From Bacteroidetes bacterium HGW-Bacteroidetes-1 (GTDB lineage: Bacteria > Bacteroidota > Bacteroidia > Bacteroidales > F082), in NCBI GenBank assembly GCA_002842755.1, contig PHDU01000025.1, positions 1-43,784 on the forward strand: 43,784 nucleotides of DNA, written 5' to 3'. The notes beneath the pieces were generated by a model, which was not told the origin of the DNA, searched no databases, and saw only the letters and a list, made by a program, of their open reading frames with translations. A program made the position numbers and the translations under genes. Below are positions 1-8,847 of the stretch, in pieces. Each line of letters starts with the position of its first letter. Positions within the stretch are counted from its first letter, which is position 1.

Positions 1-70
1 CCTTTATCCGAAAAAAATCTGTAGTGCCCAAAACGCTAACAAAAAAAAATGAAGTAACAGAAAATTATAA

Positions 71-274
71 TCTTATGTCCGGATAGCTGCAAAATGGGTC
101 AAGAATGGAGCCGGAATCCAAAAGGGATGGCATAGCAACGGGATTCTTGGCAGAGTAACGCATTACGTGAATAATCTAAGGCATGGCATTGAGGAATACT
201 ACGATTATGATGGCCAACTTAAAATGACTCAATACTATGAAAATGGTGATCTTGTAAAAGAGGAAGTCAATTAA
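71..274 (+). pseudogene. C-terminal fragment of a YwqK/MORN-repeat-like protein
   Basis: An open frame ends at TAA 272-274 and reads, near its end, HSNGILGRVTHYVNNLRHG then IEEYYDYDGQLKMTQYYENG, then a short tail. The alternating 'W/Y..NG.L' pattern is that of MORN-like/YwqK repeat proteins (antitoxin-component YwqK family by name only). The frame is closed upstream by TAA at 68-70 and has no in-frame ATG; the only GTG is at 167, inside the repeat. A different frame is open from base 3 to a TAG at 84-86. This fits either a frameshifted gene entering from the left edge or a degraded remnant. Bases 275-337 hold nothing I can recognise. The repeat similarity is fairly clear; the pseudogene call is tentative because the 5' part lies outside the window. 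Confidence 0.4.
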
Positions 275-337
275 AGTATGTTCAAACCCTGTTGTACGAT
301 TTTCCCCATCCCAAAAACCTGGAAATAATTACCAATA

Positions 338-1159
338 TCAATCGATATAAACTATTTTCTTTCCTGTTATCTTCCCATTAATATTAAAACGGATATAGTA
401 GGTACCAGTCTTCAACTGAATACTTTGATCCGAAGCTTTCCATAATATTTCAAGTGTCTTTTGTGTGGTGTAGCCGTCAAAAATTTCATCTATTCTAATC
501 CCATTCAGGTCATACAATCCAATGTTAGCAAAAGAATCTGCTTCGAGGTTGATTTCTAATGTTATTTCATTACTAAAAGGATTGGGATGAATATTGATTG
601 AATGTTTTGGATCAACTTCTGAGTTGATAAACACCCCGATTGGTTCAAAGACGAGACTCATATTTTTAAAATAATTTTCATCCGGAATTGTGATGTTTTG
701 AGGTAATTCTCCTTTTGTGAAAGATACTGATGTAAAAGGACCAGCAATTCCATTGCTTGCAGAATTTCGACTCGTGTATTCAACCCAAACCTGATATGTC
801 CCGTCAGGTACAATCTGTCCCAAAGTATTGCGGCAATCCCAGCTAATTGTATGGGAGGTATGCGAGTTGATTGTGCTTCCCGTAATCGCATCCACAACAT
901 TATTTCCGGAATTGGCTACCCATTTTACAAGATGTTGCTTACGGTTATTGGCCATTACTTTTCTCGAAATAACAAAATTACCTTGAGCATCCTTTATCCA
1001 GATAGCAAAAACATGTCGTGGAGAATAGGTGCCTCCATCGGAAACAGTAGTCACCTGAAAAGTTACATTCCCGTCGGTTGCAGGAGATGAGAGCTGTTCT
1101 TGCCCAGAAATGAATTTAGTGAGTGCAAGTAAAACAATGATAAATAATATTTTTTTCAT
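338..1159 (-). CDS. secreted DUF2271-like protein with type IX (Por) sorting domain
   Basis: A secreted protein of about 273 residues. It opens with MKKILFIIVLLALTKFISG, a clear signal peptide. The middle (about 25-160) resembles DUF2271 proteins: a beta-rich domain with FAIWIKDAQGNFV, a conserved W in KWVANSG, and a late DGTYQVWVEYT segment. The last 80 residues begin at INIHPNPFSNEITLEI and end in TGTYYIRF..GKKIVYID, the usual form of a type A T9SS C-terminal sorting domain, so the protein is probably exported by the Por system to the surface or medium. A start five codons further upstream (1174, MHYRVMKK) is open; I prefer 1159 because the signal peptide starts there. The biochemical role is unknown. 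The gene stands alone, divergent from the DUF1648 gene. Confidence 0.75.
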   Translation of the reverse strand: MKKILFIIVLLALTKFISGQEQLSSPATDGNVTFQVTTVSDGGTYSPRHVFAIWIKDAQGNFVISRKVMANNRKQHLVKWVANSGNNVVDAITGSTINSHTSHTISWDCRNTLGQIVPDGTYQVWVEYTSRNSASNGIAGPFTSVSFTKGELPQNITIPDENYFKNMSLVFEPIGVFINSEVDPKHSINIHPNPFSNEITLEINLEADSFANIGLYDLNGIRIDEIFDGYTTQKTLEILWKASDQSIQLKTGTYYIRFNINGKITGKKIVYID

Positions 1160-1319
1160 GACACGATAATGCATTAGGTGGTAAAAGTAAAGGATTGTTT
1201 TTGATTGTATTCGTTTCGGTAAAGAAAGTTAAATTAAAAATGATTTTTTTGGTACATATAAAACGGCAATACCCTGAACAAGCATTCCATTTGAATAGCA
1301 TTGATCAATGAAAGTTCCT

Positions 1320-1327
1320 TATATTTG
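1320..1327 (+). promoter_or_regulatory. candidate -7 element (TATATTTG) for the DUF1648 gene
   Basis: TATATTTG matches the Bacteroidota -7 consensus TAnnTTTG and lies 20 bases before the ATG at 1348. The possible -33 element ATTG at 1300-1303 gives a spacer of 16, shorter than usual, so this is a weak call. Confidence 0.35.
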
Positions 1328-1347
1328 TGCTTTAACACTATCCTCTT

Positions 1348-1875
1348 ATGGAAAATCGACCTCATATTAAACTTGAACTTGCCAAAGCAGACCGGTTTGT
1401 TGAATGGCTGGGCTGGTCTTTGCTTTTTGGAATGTTTGTTTATGCTTTTGATAGCATCAATAGCCTTCCTGAAACAATTCCTGTTCATTTTGATATAAAA
1501 GGCCAACCAGATGGATACGGTAGTAGTCTAACATTATTAGGACTTCCAATTATTGCGTTAATTTTATCGATTGGAATGACTATTTTAAACAAATACCCTG
1601 AAATTTTCAATTATACTGTAAAAATAAATGAAGAAAATGCGGAAAGGCAATACCGTGCTGCAACACGCCTGATCCGGTGGATAAAAGTTGCCATTATTTT
1701 AACTTTTGGTCTAATTATGATTTTGATGAATATTTCTGCAAAAAATCAAAATTCTGAAAGTTTGCTTTGGGTTTTGCCGGTCATATTAATGATTAGTTTT
1801 GTTCCGATCATTATTTACCTGATTGTATCCTCAAATGACAAGAAAGTCAAAGGGAATTCGATTAAGAAAAAGTAA
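1348..1875 (+). CDS. DUF1648 domain integral membrane protein
   Basis: A 175-residue membrane protein. Residues 40-58 (SLPETIPVHFDIKGQPDGYG) carry the motif that defines DUF1648, a domain also found in SdpI-type immunity proteins and small membrane proteins. Hydrophobic segments near 19-36, 62-80, 111-128 and 139-162 suggest four membrane spans, ending in a lysine-rich cytoplasmic tail. The start at 1348 follows a candidate promoter element and leaves a short leader. No partner gene such as an SdpC/SdpA homologue or an ArsR-type regulator is next to it, so a toxin-immunity role is not supported here. The molecular function is unknown. Confidence 0.75.
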   Translation: MENRPHIKLELAKADRFVEWLGWSLLFGMFVYAFDSINSLPETIPVHFDIKGQPDGYGSSLTLLGLPIIALILSIGMTILNKYPEIFNYTVKINEENAERQYRAATRLIRWIKVAIILTFGLIMILMNISAKNQNSESLLWVLPVILMISFVPIIIYLIVSSNDKKVKGNSIKKK

Positions 1876-1980
1876 GACAGGGTGAATGGCTTGAAAGATG
1901 ATTTTTAGATTTTAATGCGCTATTATCAACTTTAAGTTTTTTCTATAAAAAGTAATAAATCAATAAAATAGAATAAAGTA

Positions 1981-2634
1981 ATGATCAGATTAATTATCAA
2001 AATTTACATTTCACTTTGCATTTTTTTTCTGATTGGTTCATGTAAAACGCAACATAATATTGCTGGTTTCTGGAAAGGAGAGCTTGCTTTTTCTGAATAT
2101 GAAGTGATGACAGCAGATTTGCTTTTGGAGGATGATTCGACCTTTTTTTTCGTAAAACAAGCATCTATAAATGATCCACGTAAGGCATACTTTGGTCATT
2201 GGCACATGGTCGAAGGAAAATTGTTTCTTGACGGAGGCAGGGATCTCCAGCTTTTCATGACTTTTGAGAATGATGCTATCGAAATACTTGATTTCGAAGG
2301 AGAAAAAGTAATTGGTAAAAAAAAGTTTATCCTGGCTAAAACCGCTGACAGTTTGATGCTATCTCAGGAGTTTCTTGCGAATGGAGAATTTAATTATTTC
2401 GCTGATGCTTCAACGTTTCGTTTCTGTGGTTCCGAAAAACTTTTTCCTGTAGCCATGTTAAAAGATCATATATTAGCAGAACGGTTGCTGCTGGAATTGC
2501 ATGAAAATGAGCCGGAAGCAATGCTTTATTTGAGTTTATTGTTGAGCTATGAATATCTTCCGGGTATGGATGGGGGTCAAACAAGGCAGCTTATAATTCA
2601 TAAGCTAATTACACAAATACCTGTTTGTGAATAA
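1981..2634 (+). CDS. NlpE-like lipoprotein, putative
   Basis: A 217-residue protein. The first 21 residues form a lipoprotein signal: a hydrophobic stretch ending in LIGSC, with Cys21 as the lipidation site, so it is probably anchored in the envelope. After the Cys, NIAGFWKGELAFSEYEVMTADLLLEDDSTFFFV resembles the start of the NlpE/META-like beta-barrel fold ('GxYxGxLP...tLxLxxDGTF'), but the CxxC of true NlpE is absent. The C-terminal 70 residues look helical (AMLKDHILAERLLLELHENEPEAMLYLSLLLSYEY) and match nothing I know. It lies 105 bases after the DUF1648 gene and converges on aroF. The family assignment is a guess from pattern; the lipoprotein call is firmer. Confidence 0.55.
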   Translation: MIRLIIKIYISLCIFFLIGSCKTQHNIAGFWKGELAFSEYEVMTADLLLEDDSTFFFVKQASINDPRKAYFGHWHMVEGKLFLDGGRDLQLFMTFENDAIEILDFEGEKVIGKKKFILAKTADSLMLSQEFLANGEFNYFADASTFRFCGSEKLFPVAMLKDHILAERLLLELHENEPEAMLYLSLLLSYEYLPGMDGGQTRQLIIHKLITQIPVCE

Positions 2635-2701
2635 TATAGATTATTTATCGAATGTATTACATCAAATGACTTCAGAATATCTGTAATAAATTTTTCTTCA
2701 A

Positions 2702-3721
2702 TTAAACTCCGTTGAAGCTTTTCTTTAAGGCGTATGCCTGATGCAAATGGCTGTAAAGCTGCGTTGCTTCTGGATAATTCAAAGTTTGTTGACCATCGGA
2801 TATTGCTTTTTCCGGACACTGATGTACTTCCATGATAATGCCATCAGCGCCGGACATTACTGCAGCAAGTGCCATTGGTTCAATATAATTTCTTAATCCA
2901 ACGCCATGCGAAGGATCAACGATTACTGGTAGATGGGATTTTTCTTTTAGTATCGGCACTGCATTCAGGTCAAGTGTATTTCGATAGGCTGTTTCAAAAG
3001 AGCGGATTCCTCGTTCACATAAGATTATGTTTTCGTTACCATTTGAAAATACATATTCGGCAGCTTGAAGAAGTTCTTCAATTGTTCCTGAAAAGCCTCT
3101 TTTCAGCATGACTGCTTTATCGGTTTTGCCTAATGCATCCAGAAGATTAAAATTTTGCGCGTTACGGGTTCCAACCTGAAAAATATCAACAAAGTCGTGC
3201 ATCTCTTCCACCTGTGAAACCTGCATTACCTCAGTCACTATTTTAATGCCATTGGCTTTGCATTTTTCTGAAAAGACTTTTAAACCTTCCAGACCGACTC
3301 CTCTGAAAGCATAAGGTGAAGTTCGTGGCTTAAATACTCCTCCCCGCATCATACGTATATTGTTTGCTTTTAGGTGTGCAATGCTGTGGTCAATCTGTTC
3401 AGGACTTTCAATTGAACATGGTCCTGCAATGATGGATAGTTGTTTGCGATTGATATAAATATTATCCCCTAAATTGATTTCAGTGTCATAAACCCTCCAC
3501 TTTTTTGAAACCAGTTTATAAGGATCAGAAACCCTGTGAATATCAATGATTCCAGTAAGATTTCCAATTTTTCTTATATCAAATTCGGCTTTTCCAACTG
3601 CAATGATATAGTGAGCAAATTGTGTTTTTACTTCACTCGGGTGATAACCAATTTTAGAAACCTCATGAATAATAATTTCTTTTTGCTCGCTGCTGATTTC
3701 TTTTGATAGTTGTATAATCAT
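2702..3721 (-). CDS. aroF: 3-deoxy-7-phosphoheptulonate synthase, type I-beta (last gene of the trp operon)
   Basis: Condenses phosphoenolpyruvate and erythrose-4-phosphate to DAHP, the first step of the shikimate pathway. At 339 residues it has the single-domain length of the I-beta group: an N-terminal ferredoxin-like domain (about 1-68, MIIQLSKEISSEQKEIII...) followed by the barrel. The metal-binding loop is IIAGPCSIES with Cys102; RGGVFKPRTSPYAFRG, the conserved EVM, ILCERGIRSFE and PVIVDPSHGVG are all present. In this group the N-terminal domain often mediates feedback inhibition; which amino acid does so here cannot be read off. It starts 3 bases after trpA, so it is probably cotranscribed and under the trp attenuator. 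No chorismate mutase domain is fused. Confidence 0.93.
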   Translation of the reverse strand: MIIQLSKEISSEQKEIIIHEVSKIGYHPSEVKTQFAHYIIAVGKAEFDIRKIGNLTGIIDIHRVSDPYKLVSKKWRVYDTEINLGDNIYINRKQLSIIAGPCSIESPEQIDHSIAHLKANNIRMMRGGVFKPRTSPYAFRGVGLEGLKVFSEKCKANGIKIVTEVMQVSQVEEMHDFVDIFQVGTRNAQNFNLLDALGKTDKAVMLKRGFSGTIEELLQAAEYVFSNGNENIILCERGIRSFETAYRNTLDLNAVPILKEKSHLPVIVDPSHGVGLRNYIEPMALAAVMSGADGIIMEVHQCPEKAISDGQQTLNYPEATQLYSHLHQAYALKKSFNGV

Positions 3722-3724
3722 GAT

Positions 3725-4501
3725 TTATTTGTCGTTAATAATCTGGTTCATAAATGCAGGAATGCCAAAATCGGTTTTTTTTTGGTCTAAACTTTTAATA
3801 AAAGCACTCCCGATAATAGCGCCTGATGCAAAGTCGAAAACTGTTTGAAGACTCTGATGGGTAGAAATCCCAAAGCCAATCATCAGCGGATTTTTTAGAC
3901 CTGCACTTGCAAGTCTTTTAAAATATTGTAAATGCTCATCCGTAAACCCGGTATTCTTTCCTGTAGTTGAAGAGGAAGAAACTGCATAAACAAATCCTTT
4001 GCTGAGGCTATCCAGTTTATGAAGTCGCTCTTCAGAAGTTTGCGGCGTCACCAAAAATATAGGATAGATATTATACTTTTCGAATAAATGTTGGTAGTCT
4101 TTTTCGAAAATTTCAGGAGGTAGATCAGGAAGGATAAGTCCGTCCACTTCGCATTCAGAGGCGTTTTTCAAGAAATTTTCGACCCCAAATTGTATAACAG
4201 GGTTCAGATAGCCCATCAGAACCAAGGGAATCTGGCTGATCTTTCTAACCTCTTTCAGTTGATGAAAGAGTAGTTCTGTAGTCATACCATTTTCAAGTGC
4301 TATCTTGCTGCTATGCTGAATTACCGGACCATCGGCCAAAGGATCGGAAAAAGGGATGCCCACTTCAATCATGGTCGCTCCGTTTTGTTCCAACAACTGA
4401 ATGATTGGAACAATGCTTTCAAAGGTTGGATAACCAGCCGTAAGGTAAATATTTACAACCTTATTATTGGCTTCCTTTAAAAGTAGGTCAATTCTGTTCA
4501 T
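3725..4501 (-). CDS. trpA: tryptophan synthase alpha subunit
   Basis: Cleaves indole-3-glycerol phosphate to indole and glyceraldehyde-3-phosphate, passing indole through a tunnel to TrpB in the alpha2beta2 complex. The 258-residue length is normal. The catalytic acids are visible in [19 protein letters not shown] as Glu46 and Asp57, and the phosphate-binding loop as PLMIGFGIS. The flexible loop region ([16 protein letters not shown]) is also present. Its ATG overlaps the trpB stop by four bases (ATGA type), which suggests translational coupling and balanced synthesis of the two subunits. aroF follows after 3 bases. Confidence 0.97.
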   Translation of the reverse strand: MNRIDLLLKEANNKVVNIYLTAGYPTFESIVPIIQLLEQNGATMIEVGIPFSDPLADGPVIQHSSKIALENGMTTELLFHQLKEVRKISQIPLVLMGYLNPVIQFGVENFLKNASECEVDGLILPDLPPEIFEKDYQHLFEKYNIYPIFLVTPQTSEERLHKLDSLSKGFVYAVSSSSTTGKNTGFTDEHLQYFKRLASAGLKNPLMIGFGISTHQSLQTVFDFASGAIIGSAFIKSLDQKKTDFGIPAFMNQIINDK

Positions 4502-5706
4502 TTTGTCTCAAGATTTTTCATGTAAGCTGCAAGGTCTTTGTCGCCTCTGCCTGATAGGTTGATGACAACAATATCAGATTTTTTCCATTTCATTTTCTTT
4601 AGAACAGCAAGTGCATGCGCTGATTCTAACGCTGGAATAATGCCTTCCAGACCAGCAAGTTCAAATGCTGCATCCATTGCTTCCTGATCGCTAATACTAA
4701 GATATGAGGCTCTTTTGGTATGATATAAATGTGCATGAAGAGGTCCAACTCCGGGATAATCAAGTCCGGCTGAGATGGAGTGTGGCTCTATGATTTGCCC
4801 ATCAGGTGTTTGCATAAGGGATGTCATACTTCCGTGTATAATGCCTGTTTTGCCAACAACTAGGGAAGCGGCTGTTTTGCCTGAATATATGCCTTCGCCG
4901 GCAGCTTCAGCACCAATGAGTTTAACGTTTGGTTGATCAAGAAAATGATAAAAAGCCCCGGCTGCATTACTTCCCCCACCCACACATGCGATAACAAAAT
5001 CAGGATTTTCATTCCCTGTTTTTGCGAAAAGTTGGGATTTAATTTCTTCACTGATGATGGCCTGAAGCCGCGCAACCATGTCGGGATAGGGGTGAGGTCC
5101 AACCACTGATCCTATGATATAATGTGTATCATCAGGGTTATTGATCCAATCACGGATGGCCTCATTGGTAGCATCTTTAAGCGTTTGACTGCCGCTGGTT
5201 GCTGGTACGACTTTAGCGCCTAACATTCTCATGCGCGCTACATTGGGTGCCTGTCGTTCAATGTCGACAGAGCCCATATAAACGATACATTCTAGTTGCA
5301 TTAATGCACAAACAGTTGCAGTTGCTACACCATGTTGTCCCGCTCCGGTTTCTGCAATGATGCGATGTTTTCCAAGTTTTTTGGCCAATATTACCTGGCC
5401 TATGGTGTTGTTTATTTTGTGGGCACCTGTGTGATTCAGGTCTTCTCTTTTTAGAAAAATCCTTGCTCCATATCGTTTTGACAAATTGGTAGCTTCATAC
5501 AAAGGCGTTGGCCTCCCAACAAAGTCACGAAGCAGATTGTGATACTCCTTTTGAAAGGCAGGTGATTCAATTATCTCTAAATAGCATTTGCGAAGTTCTT
5601 CAACATTATTAAAGAGCATCTCAGGGATGAAAGCGCCTCCAAAATCACCATAGAAGCCTGAAGGATCGACGTGAAAAGGGTGAATAGTATTATTGTCTGA
5701 TTGCAT
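4498..5706 (-). CDS. trpB: tryptophan synthase beta subunit
   Basis: PLP enzyme joining indole and serine to tryptophan. 402 residues, the standard TrpB1 type. The PLP lysine is Lys97 in [10 protein letters not shown]; the phosphate cup is in [12 protein letters not shown]; the substrate loop is [12 protein letters not shown]; the C-terminal [11 protein letters not shown] is the conserved serine/PLP-ring region. The N-terminal [13 protein letters not shown] is typical of the form that pairs with TrpA. The gene overlaps trpF upstream by 17 bases and trpA downstream by 4, so it is embedded in the operon. Confidence 0.97.
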   Translation of the reverse strand: MQSDNNTIHPFHVDPSGFYGDFGGAFIPEMLFNNVEELRKCYLEIIESPAFQKEYHNLLRDFVGRPTPLYEATNLSKRYGARIFLKREDLNHTGAHKINNTIGQVILAKKLGKHRIIAETGAGQHGVATATVCALMQLECIVYMGSVDIERQAPNVARMRMLGAKVVPATSGSQTLKDATNEAIRDWINNPDDTHYIIGSVVGPHPYPDMVARLQAIISEEIKSQLFAKTGNENPDFVIACVGGGSNAAGAFYHFLDQPNVKLIGAEAAGEGIYSGKTAASLVVGKTGIIHGSMTSLMQTPDGQIIEPHSISAGLDYPGVGPLHAHLYHTKRASYLSISDQEAMDAAFELAGLEGIIPALESAHALAVLKKMKWKKSDIVVINLSGRGDKDLAAYMKNLETK

Positions 5707-6304
5707 GAAAAAAGGTTTTTAATGGTGGTATTTTCTTAATGCCACTCTCGATTTCGAAACGACTGTTAAGATCGATTCCGTACAGGAATGGCTGCTGTAT
5801 GTTTTTTATTTCTTCTGCATCTGCCGGACCAATACCTCCGCTTAAAAAAAAAGGTTTATCAAAGGGGTAGTCTTCCAAAATTCTCCAGTCGAATTGTCTT
5901 CCACTTCCACCTTTGTTTTTGCTTGCAGTATCGAACAGAAAGAAATCACAAAATGGCAGGTATTCCTGCATGACTTGGAAATTCGTTTTATGATTCATTC
6001 CAAAAGCCTTAATGATAGAGAATCCTGAATTGTATAGGTTTGCACAATAATCGGAACTTTCGTTACCATGAAGTTGGATGTAATCGAGATGGACATTGAT
6101 AGCAGCGGATTTTACTGATAAGGCATTTTCATTTACGAAAACTCCTGCTTTTTTAGCTGACAACGCGTGTGGTGGAACAAAACTGTGACCAACAAATCGT
6201 GGTGATGAAGCGTAATAAATAAAACCAATGATGTCCGGCTTTAATTCGTCGAGCGCCAGAATGTTCTCAGGTTCTCTCATGCCACAAACCTTTATTTTCA
6301 ACAT
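5690..6304 (-). CDS. trpF: phosphoribosylanthranilate isomerase
   Basis: Amadori rearrangement of N-(5-phosphoribosyl)anthranilate to CdRP. I start the gene at [11 protein letters not shown] (6304), giving 204 residues, the usual size; a longer frame runs 13 codons upstream into trpC but its extension is not family-like. The catalytic Cys7 is in KVCGM and the general acid Asp is in [30 protein letters not shown] and GIDLNSRFE are the phosphate-binding strands. Its ATG lies in the sequence ATGTTGA, so it overlaps the trpC stop by 7 bases. TrpC and TrpF are separate proteins here, unlike the enteric fusion. Confidence 0.95.
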   Translation of the reverse strand: MLKIKVCGMREPENILALDELKPDIIGFIYYASSPRFVGHSFVPPHALSAKKAGVFVNENALSVKSAAINVHLDYIQLHGNESSDYCANLYNSGFSIIKAFGMNHKTNFQVMQEYLPFCDFFLFDTASKNKGGSGRQFDWRILEDYPFDKPFFLSGGIGPADAEEIKNIQQPFLYGIDLNSRFEIESGIKKIPPLKTFFHAIRQ

Positions 6305-7098
6305 TCTGCTATTTTTTTTATTCCACTGATTAGTTTTCTGCAAGCAAGATGGGGACGCGCATGCTGCATGAAATGTTCGCCTATCAGAAAGCCATTGTAA
6401 CCGGCTTCTTTGAGTTTACAAATTGTTTCAGCAGAATTTAATCCGCTTTCAGTAACTTTTAGCGCTTCTTTGGGTAGCAGATGAATCAATTGGAATGAAG
6501 TTTGTATATCGGTGGTCATGTGCTTTAAGTTGCGGTTATTGATGCCAATAAGTACTTCTTCCGATGGTATTTTATAGATTTCTTCTTCGTCATGTAGCTC
6601 TAATAAAACCTCAAGGCCTAATGCTTCAGCAATTGCAGTGAATTCCGAAATTTCATGCTTTGACAAAATTGCAGCAATTAATAAAATGGCATCAGCGCCA
6701 ATAGACTTAGCTTCAATGATTTGATAAGGATCAATGATAAAGTCTTTGCGCAAAATGGGACAAAAATTGAATTTCCGCGTTTTAATCAGGTCGTCATTGC
6801 TGCCGCCAAAATAATGATTATCCGTTAGAACCGATAATGCAGAAGCTCCAGCCTGCATATATCCTAAAGTAATAGATTCTATATCAGCATATTCGTTAAT
6901 AACTCCCCGCGATGGCGACCTTCTTTTGAACTCAGCGATAATGCCGCTTAAATCTTTGCGTAGCAAATATTTTTTAAGTGAAAGCGCTTTTGAATCGAAA
7001 AAGATACTGCGCTCAAGGAGCTTAACCGGATAAAGACTTTTACGTTCTTCGACTTCCTTTTGTTTGTGTTTTACGATTTGATCTAAAATAGTCATCAT
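6298..7098 (-). CDS. trpC: indole-3-glycerol-phosphate synthase
   Basis: Closes the indole ring of CdRP with loss of CO2 and water. 266 residues, TIM barrel. The conserved IIAEFKRRSPSRG carries the catalytic lysine; ILRKDFIIDPYQIIEAKSIG, LLELHDEEE, GINNRNLKHM and VTESGLN follow in the expected order. Start: two consecutive ATGs at 7098 and 7095; the first overlaps the trpD TGA by four bases, so coupling with trpD is likely. It sits in biosynthetic order between trpD and trpF. Confidence 0.96.
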   Translation of the reverse strand: MMTILDQIVKHKQKEVEERKSLYPVKLLERSIFFDSKALSLKKYLLRKDLSGIIAEFKRRSPSRGVINEYADIESITLGYMQAGASALSVLTDNHYFGGSNDDLIKTRKFNFCPILRKDFIIDPYQIIEAKSIGADAILLIAAILSKHEISEFTAIAEALGLEVLLELHDEEEIYKIPSEEVLIGINNRNLKHMTTDIQTSFQLIHLLPKEALKVTESGLNSAETICKLKEAGYNGFLIGEHFMQHARPHLACRKLISGIKKIAEC

Positions 7099-8087
7099 TG
7101 TTGTAATTGGATCAGTGTTTGAAACGTTTGAAACGCTTTTTTTGATAGAATTGATTCTTTCGCTCTGGCAATGCTTTCGGAGAGTGGCTCTTCAAATATA
7201 CATTGCAAAGCAAGGGCAGTATTGGCAATTACTACCTGTTCCTGTGGTTGCGTTCCCTCCCCGCTGAGTACTTTTATAAAAATGTCAGCGGATGATTTAA
7301 TTGAGTCACCGCCATATATCTCCTCTTGCAGAAGTTTTGAAAACCGAAAATCTTCGGGGCTTAACAAATACTCACCATGATTGGAAAACACCTTGGTAGC
7401 TGAGGTAAGCGAGCACTCGTCATAGCCGTCAAGGCCAAATATTATTGCGTAATTTTTGTTGGTTTGCTGATAAATGTACTGATACATCCTTGCAAGTTCC
7501 AGACTAAAAACCCCAACAATCTGAAACTTTGGAGAAGATGGATTGACCATTGGCCCCAGCATATTGAAGAAAGTTTTTACTCCAAGATCCCGTCTTATCG
7601 GTGCTACAGTTTTCATGGCAGGATGAAACAGGGGAGCGTGCATGAAACAAATACCGGCCAGTTCAATCTCTTTTCTGAGTATATTCTGATCTGATTTGAA
7701 CCTGTAGCCCAAATACTCAAGCACATTTGATGAACCACTTATGGACGAAACACCGTAATTGCCATGCTTGGCTACTTTTACACCGGCTCCGGCAACAACA
7801 AAAGAAGCCAGGGTGGATATATTGAAAGTGTTTTTTTCATCACCCCCAGTACCACAAAGGTCGATCGTGTCGTATCCATCCAGATCAATCCGAAGGCAAA
7901 GTTCCATTAAGGCATCCCTGAAACCCGTTAACTCATCAACCGAAACCCCGCGCATCATGAAAACAGTCAGGAAAGAGGCAATCTGGGAATGATTGTATTT
8001 GCCCTGGGCTATGTTGATTAAAATCTCCCGTGCCTCTTCATAACCAAGTTTTTGCTGTCGGTACAATGCATCTAATATTCTTTTCAT
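7095..8087 (-). CDS. trpD: anthranilate phosphoribosyltransferase
   Basis: Transfers phosphoribose from PRPP to anthranilate. 330 residues. The PRPP-binding loop is CGTGGDEKNTFNIST (about 78-92); the second active-site segment is KHGNYGVSSISGSSNVLE, where many homologues have KHGNR, so the residue after Asn is Tyr here. PIRRDLGVKTFFNMLGP is also conserved. It is a stand-alone protein, not fused to TrpG. Unlike the other junctions in the operon, 150 bases separate it from trpG; I found no convincing promoter or terminator in that gap, only short stop-riddled frames. Confidence 0.95.
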   Translation of the reverse strand: MKRILDALYRQQKLGYEEAREILINIAQGKYNHSQIASFLTVFMMRGVSVDELTGFRDALMELCLRIDLDGYDTIDLCGTGGDEKNTFNISTLASFVVAGAGVKVAKHGNYGVSSISGSSNVLEYLGYRFKSDQNILRKEIELAGICFMHAPLFHPAMKTVAPIRRDLGVKTFFNMLGPMVNPSSPKFQIVGVFSLELARMYQYIYQQTNKNYAIIFGLDGYDECSLTSATKVFSNHGEYLLSPEDFRFSKLLQEEIYGGDSIKSSADIFIKVLSGEGTQPQEQVVIANTALALQCIFEEPLSESIARAKESILSKKAFQTFQTLIQLQQ

Positions 8088-8237
8088 CTATTTTTTCATT
8101 TTGATACCTTAAATATTTTCATCTTTTAGTCTCATGGTATTTCATGATTAATTTTTGTTTTGTAGCTGTTTATCTTATGAACTTTCTGAAATTGGCAGTC
8201 AAAACCGATAGCCTGATAAACACCTCATTTCACGTTG

Positions 8238-8846
8238 TTATTTAACTTTGTTATCTGATAAGTGATATACTTTTTGGTTTTCTTTTAGCCAGTTAGCAAT
8301 CATTTTTTCTCCGTATTCGGTCAGGATGGATTCGGGATGAAACTGCACAGCCGAGAGATCATATACGTTATGACGGATGCCCATTACAAGGTTGTTATCA
8401 TCTTCTGCTGTGAGGCGAAAGCAATCGGGCAGACTTGCAGGGTCGGCAACCCATGAATGATATCTTCCAGCCATAAATCTGTCCGGAATTTCTTTAAAAA
8501 TCAGCTCTTTGCTGTCGGTAATATTTACCGGTGTTGCTATTCCATGATAAACCTCACTTAGATTGAGGAGTTTGCCTCCAAAAACCTCAACCATAGCCTG
8601 TAAACCAAGACATACACCAAAGATACTTTTCACGGGTGCATATTTCTTTATCACCTCATTAAGAATTCCTGATTCGGATGGTAAACCCGGGCCAGGTGAG
8701 AGAAGTATCTTGTCATACATTCCTACTTCCTCTATACTAATCTTATCATTTCTAAAAACATCCACATCCTGACCGATGATTTTTTCAACGATATGCACCA
8801 GATTATAAGTAAAGGAATCATAATTGTCAAAAATAAGTATTCTCAT
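8238..8846 (-). CDS. trpG: anthranilate synthase glutamine amidotransferase subunit
   Basis: Supplies ammonia from glutamine to TrpE. From MRILIFDNYDSFTYN it is 202 residues, the normal class I amidotransferase length. The triad is visible: Cys79 in FGVCLGLQA, then His170 and Glu172 in VQFHPESIL. The oxyanion segment LLSPGPGLP is present. The frame is open 36 codons upstream (to 8954) but that part lies inside trpE in another frame and is not protein-like; I choose 8846, which leaves one base after the trpE stop and implies coupled translation. By homology it could also serve 4-amino-4-deoxychorismate synthesis; a pabA copy elsewhere cannot be excluded. Confidence 0.95.
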   Translation of the reverse strand: MRILIFDNYDSFTYNLVHIVEKIIGQDVDVFRNDKISIEEVGMYDKILLSPGPGLPSESGILNEVIKKYAPVKSIFGVCLGLQAMVEVFGGKLLNLSEVYHGIATPVNITDSKELIFKEIPDRFMAGRYHSWVADPASLPDCFRLTAEDDNNLVMGIRHNVYDLSAVQFHPESILTEYGEKMIANWLKENQKVYHLSDNKVK

Positions 8847-8847
8847 A

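Noticed and set aside
1348-1875. SdpI-type immunity protein of a toxin-immunity pair
   Set aside because: Only the DUF1648 part is present and no toxin or ArsR-like partner is adjacent.
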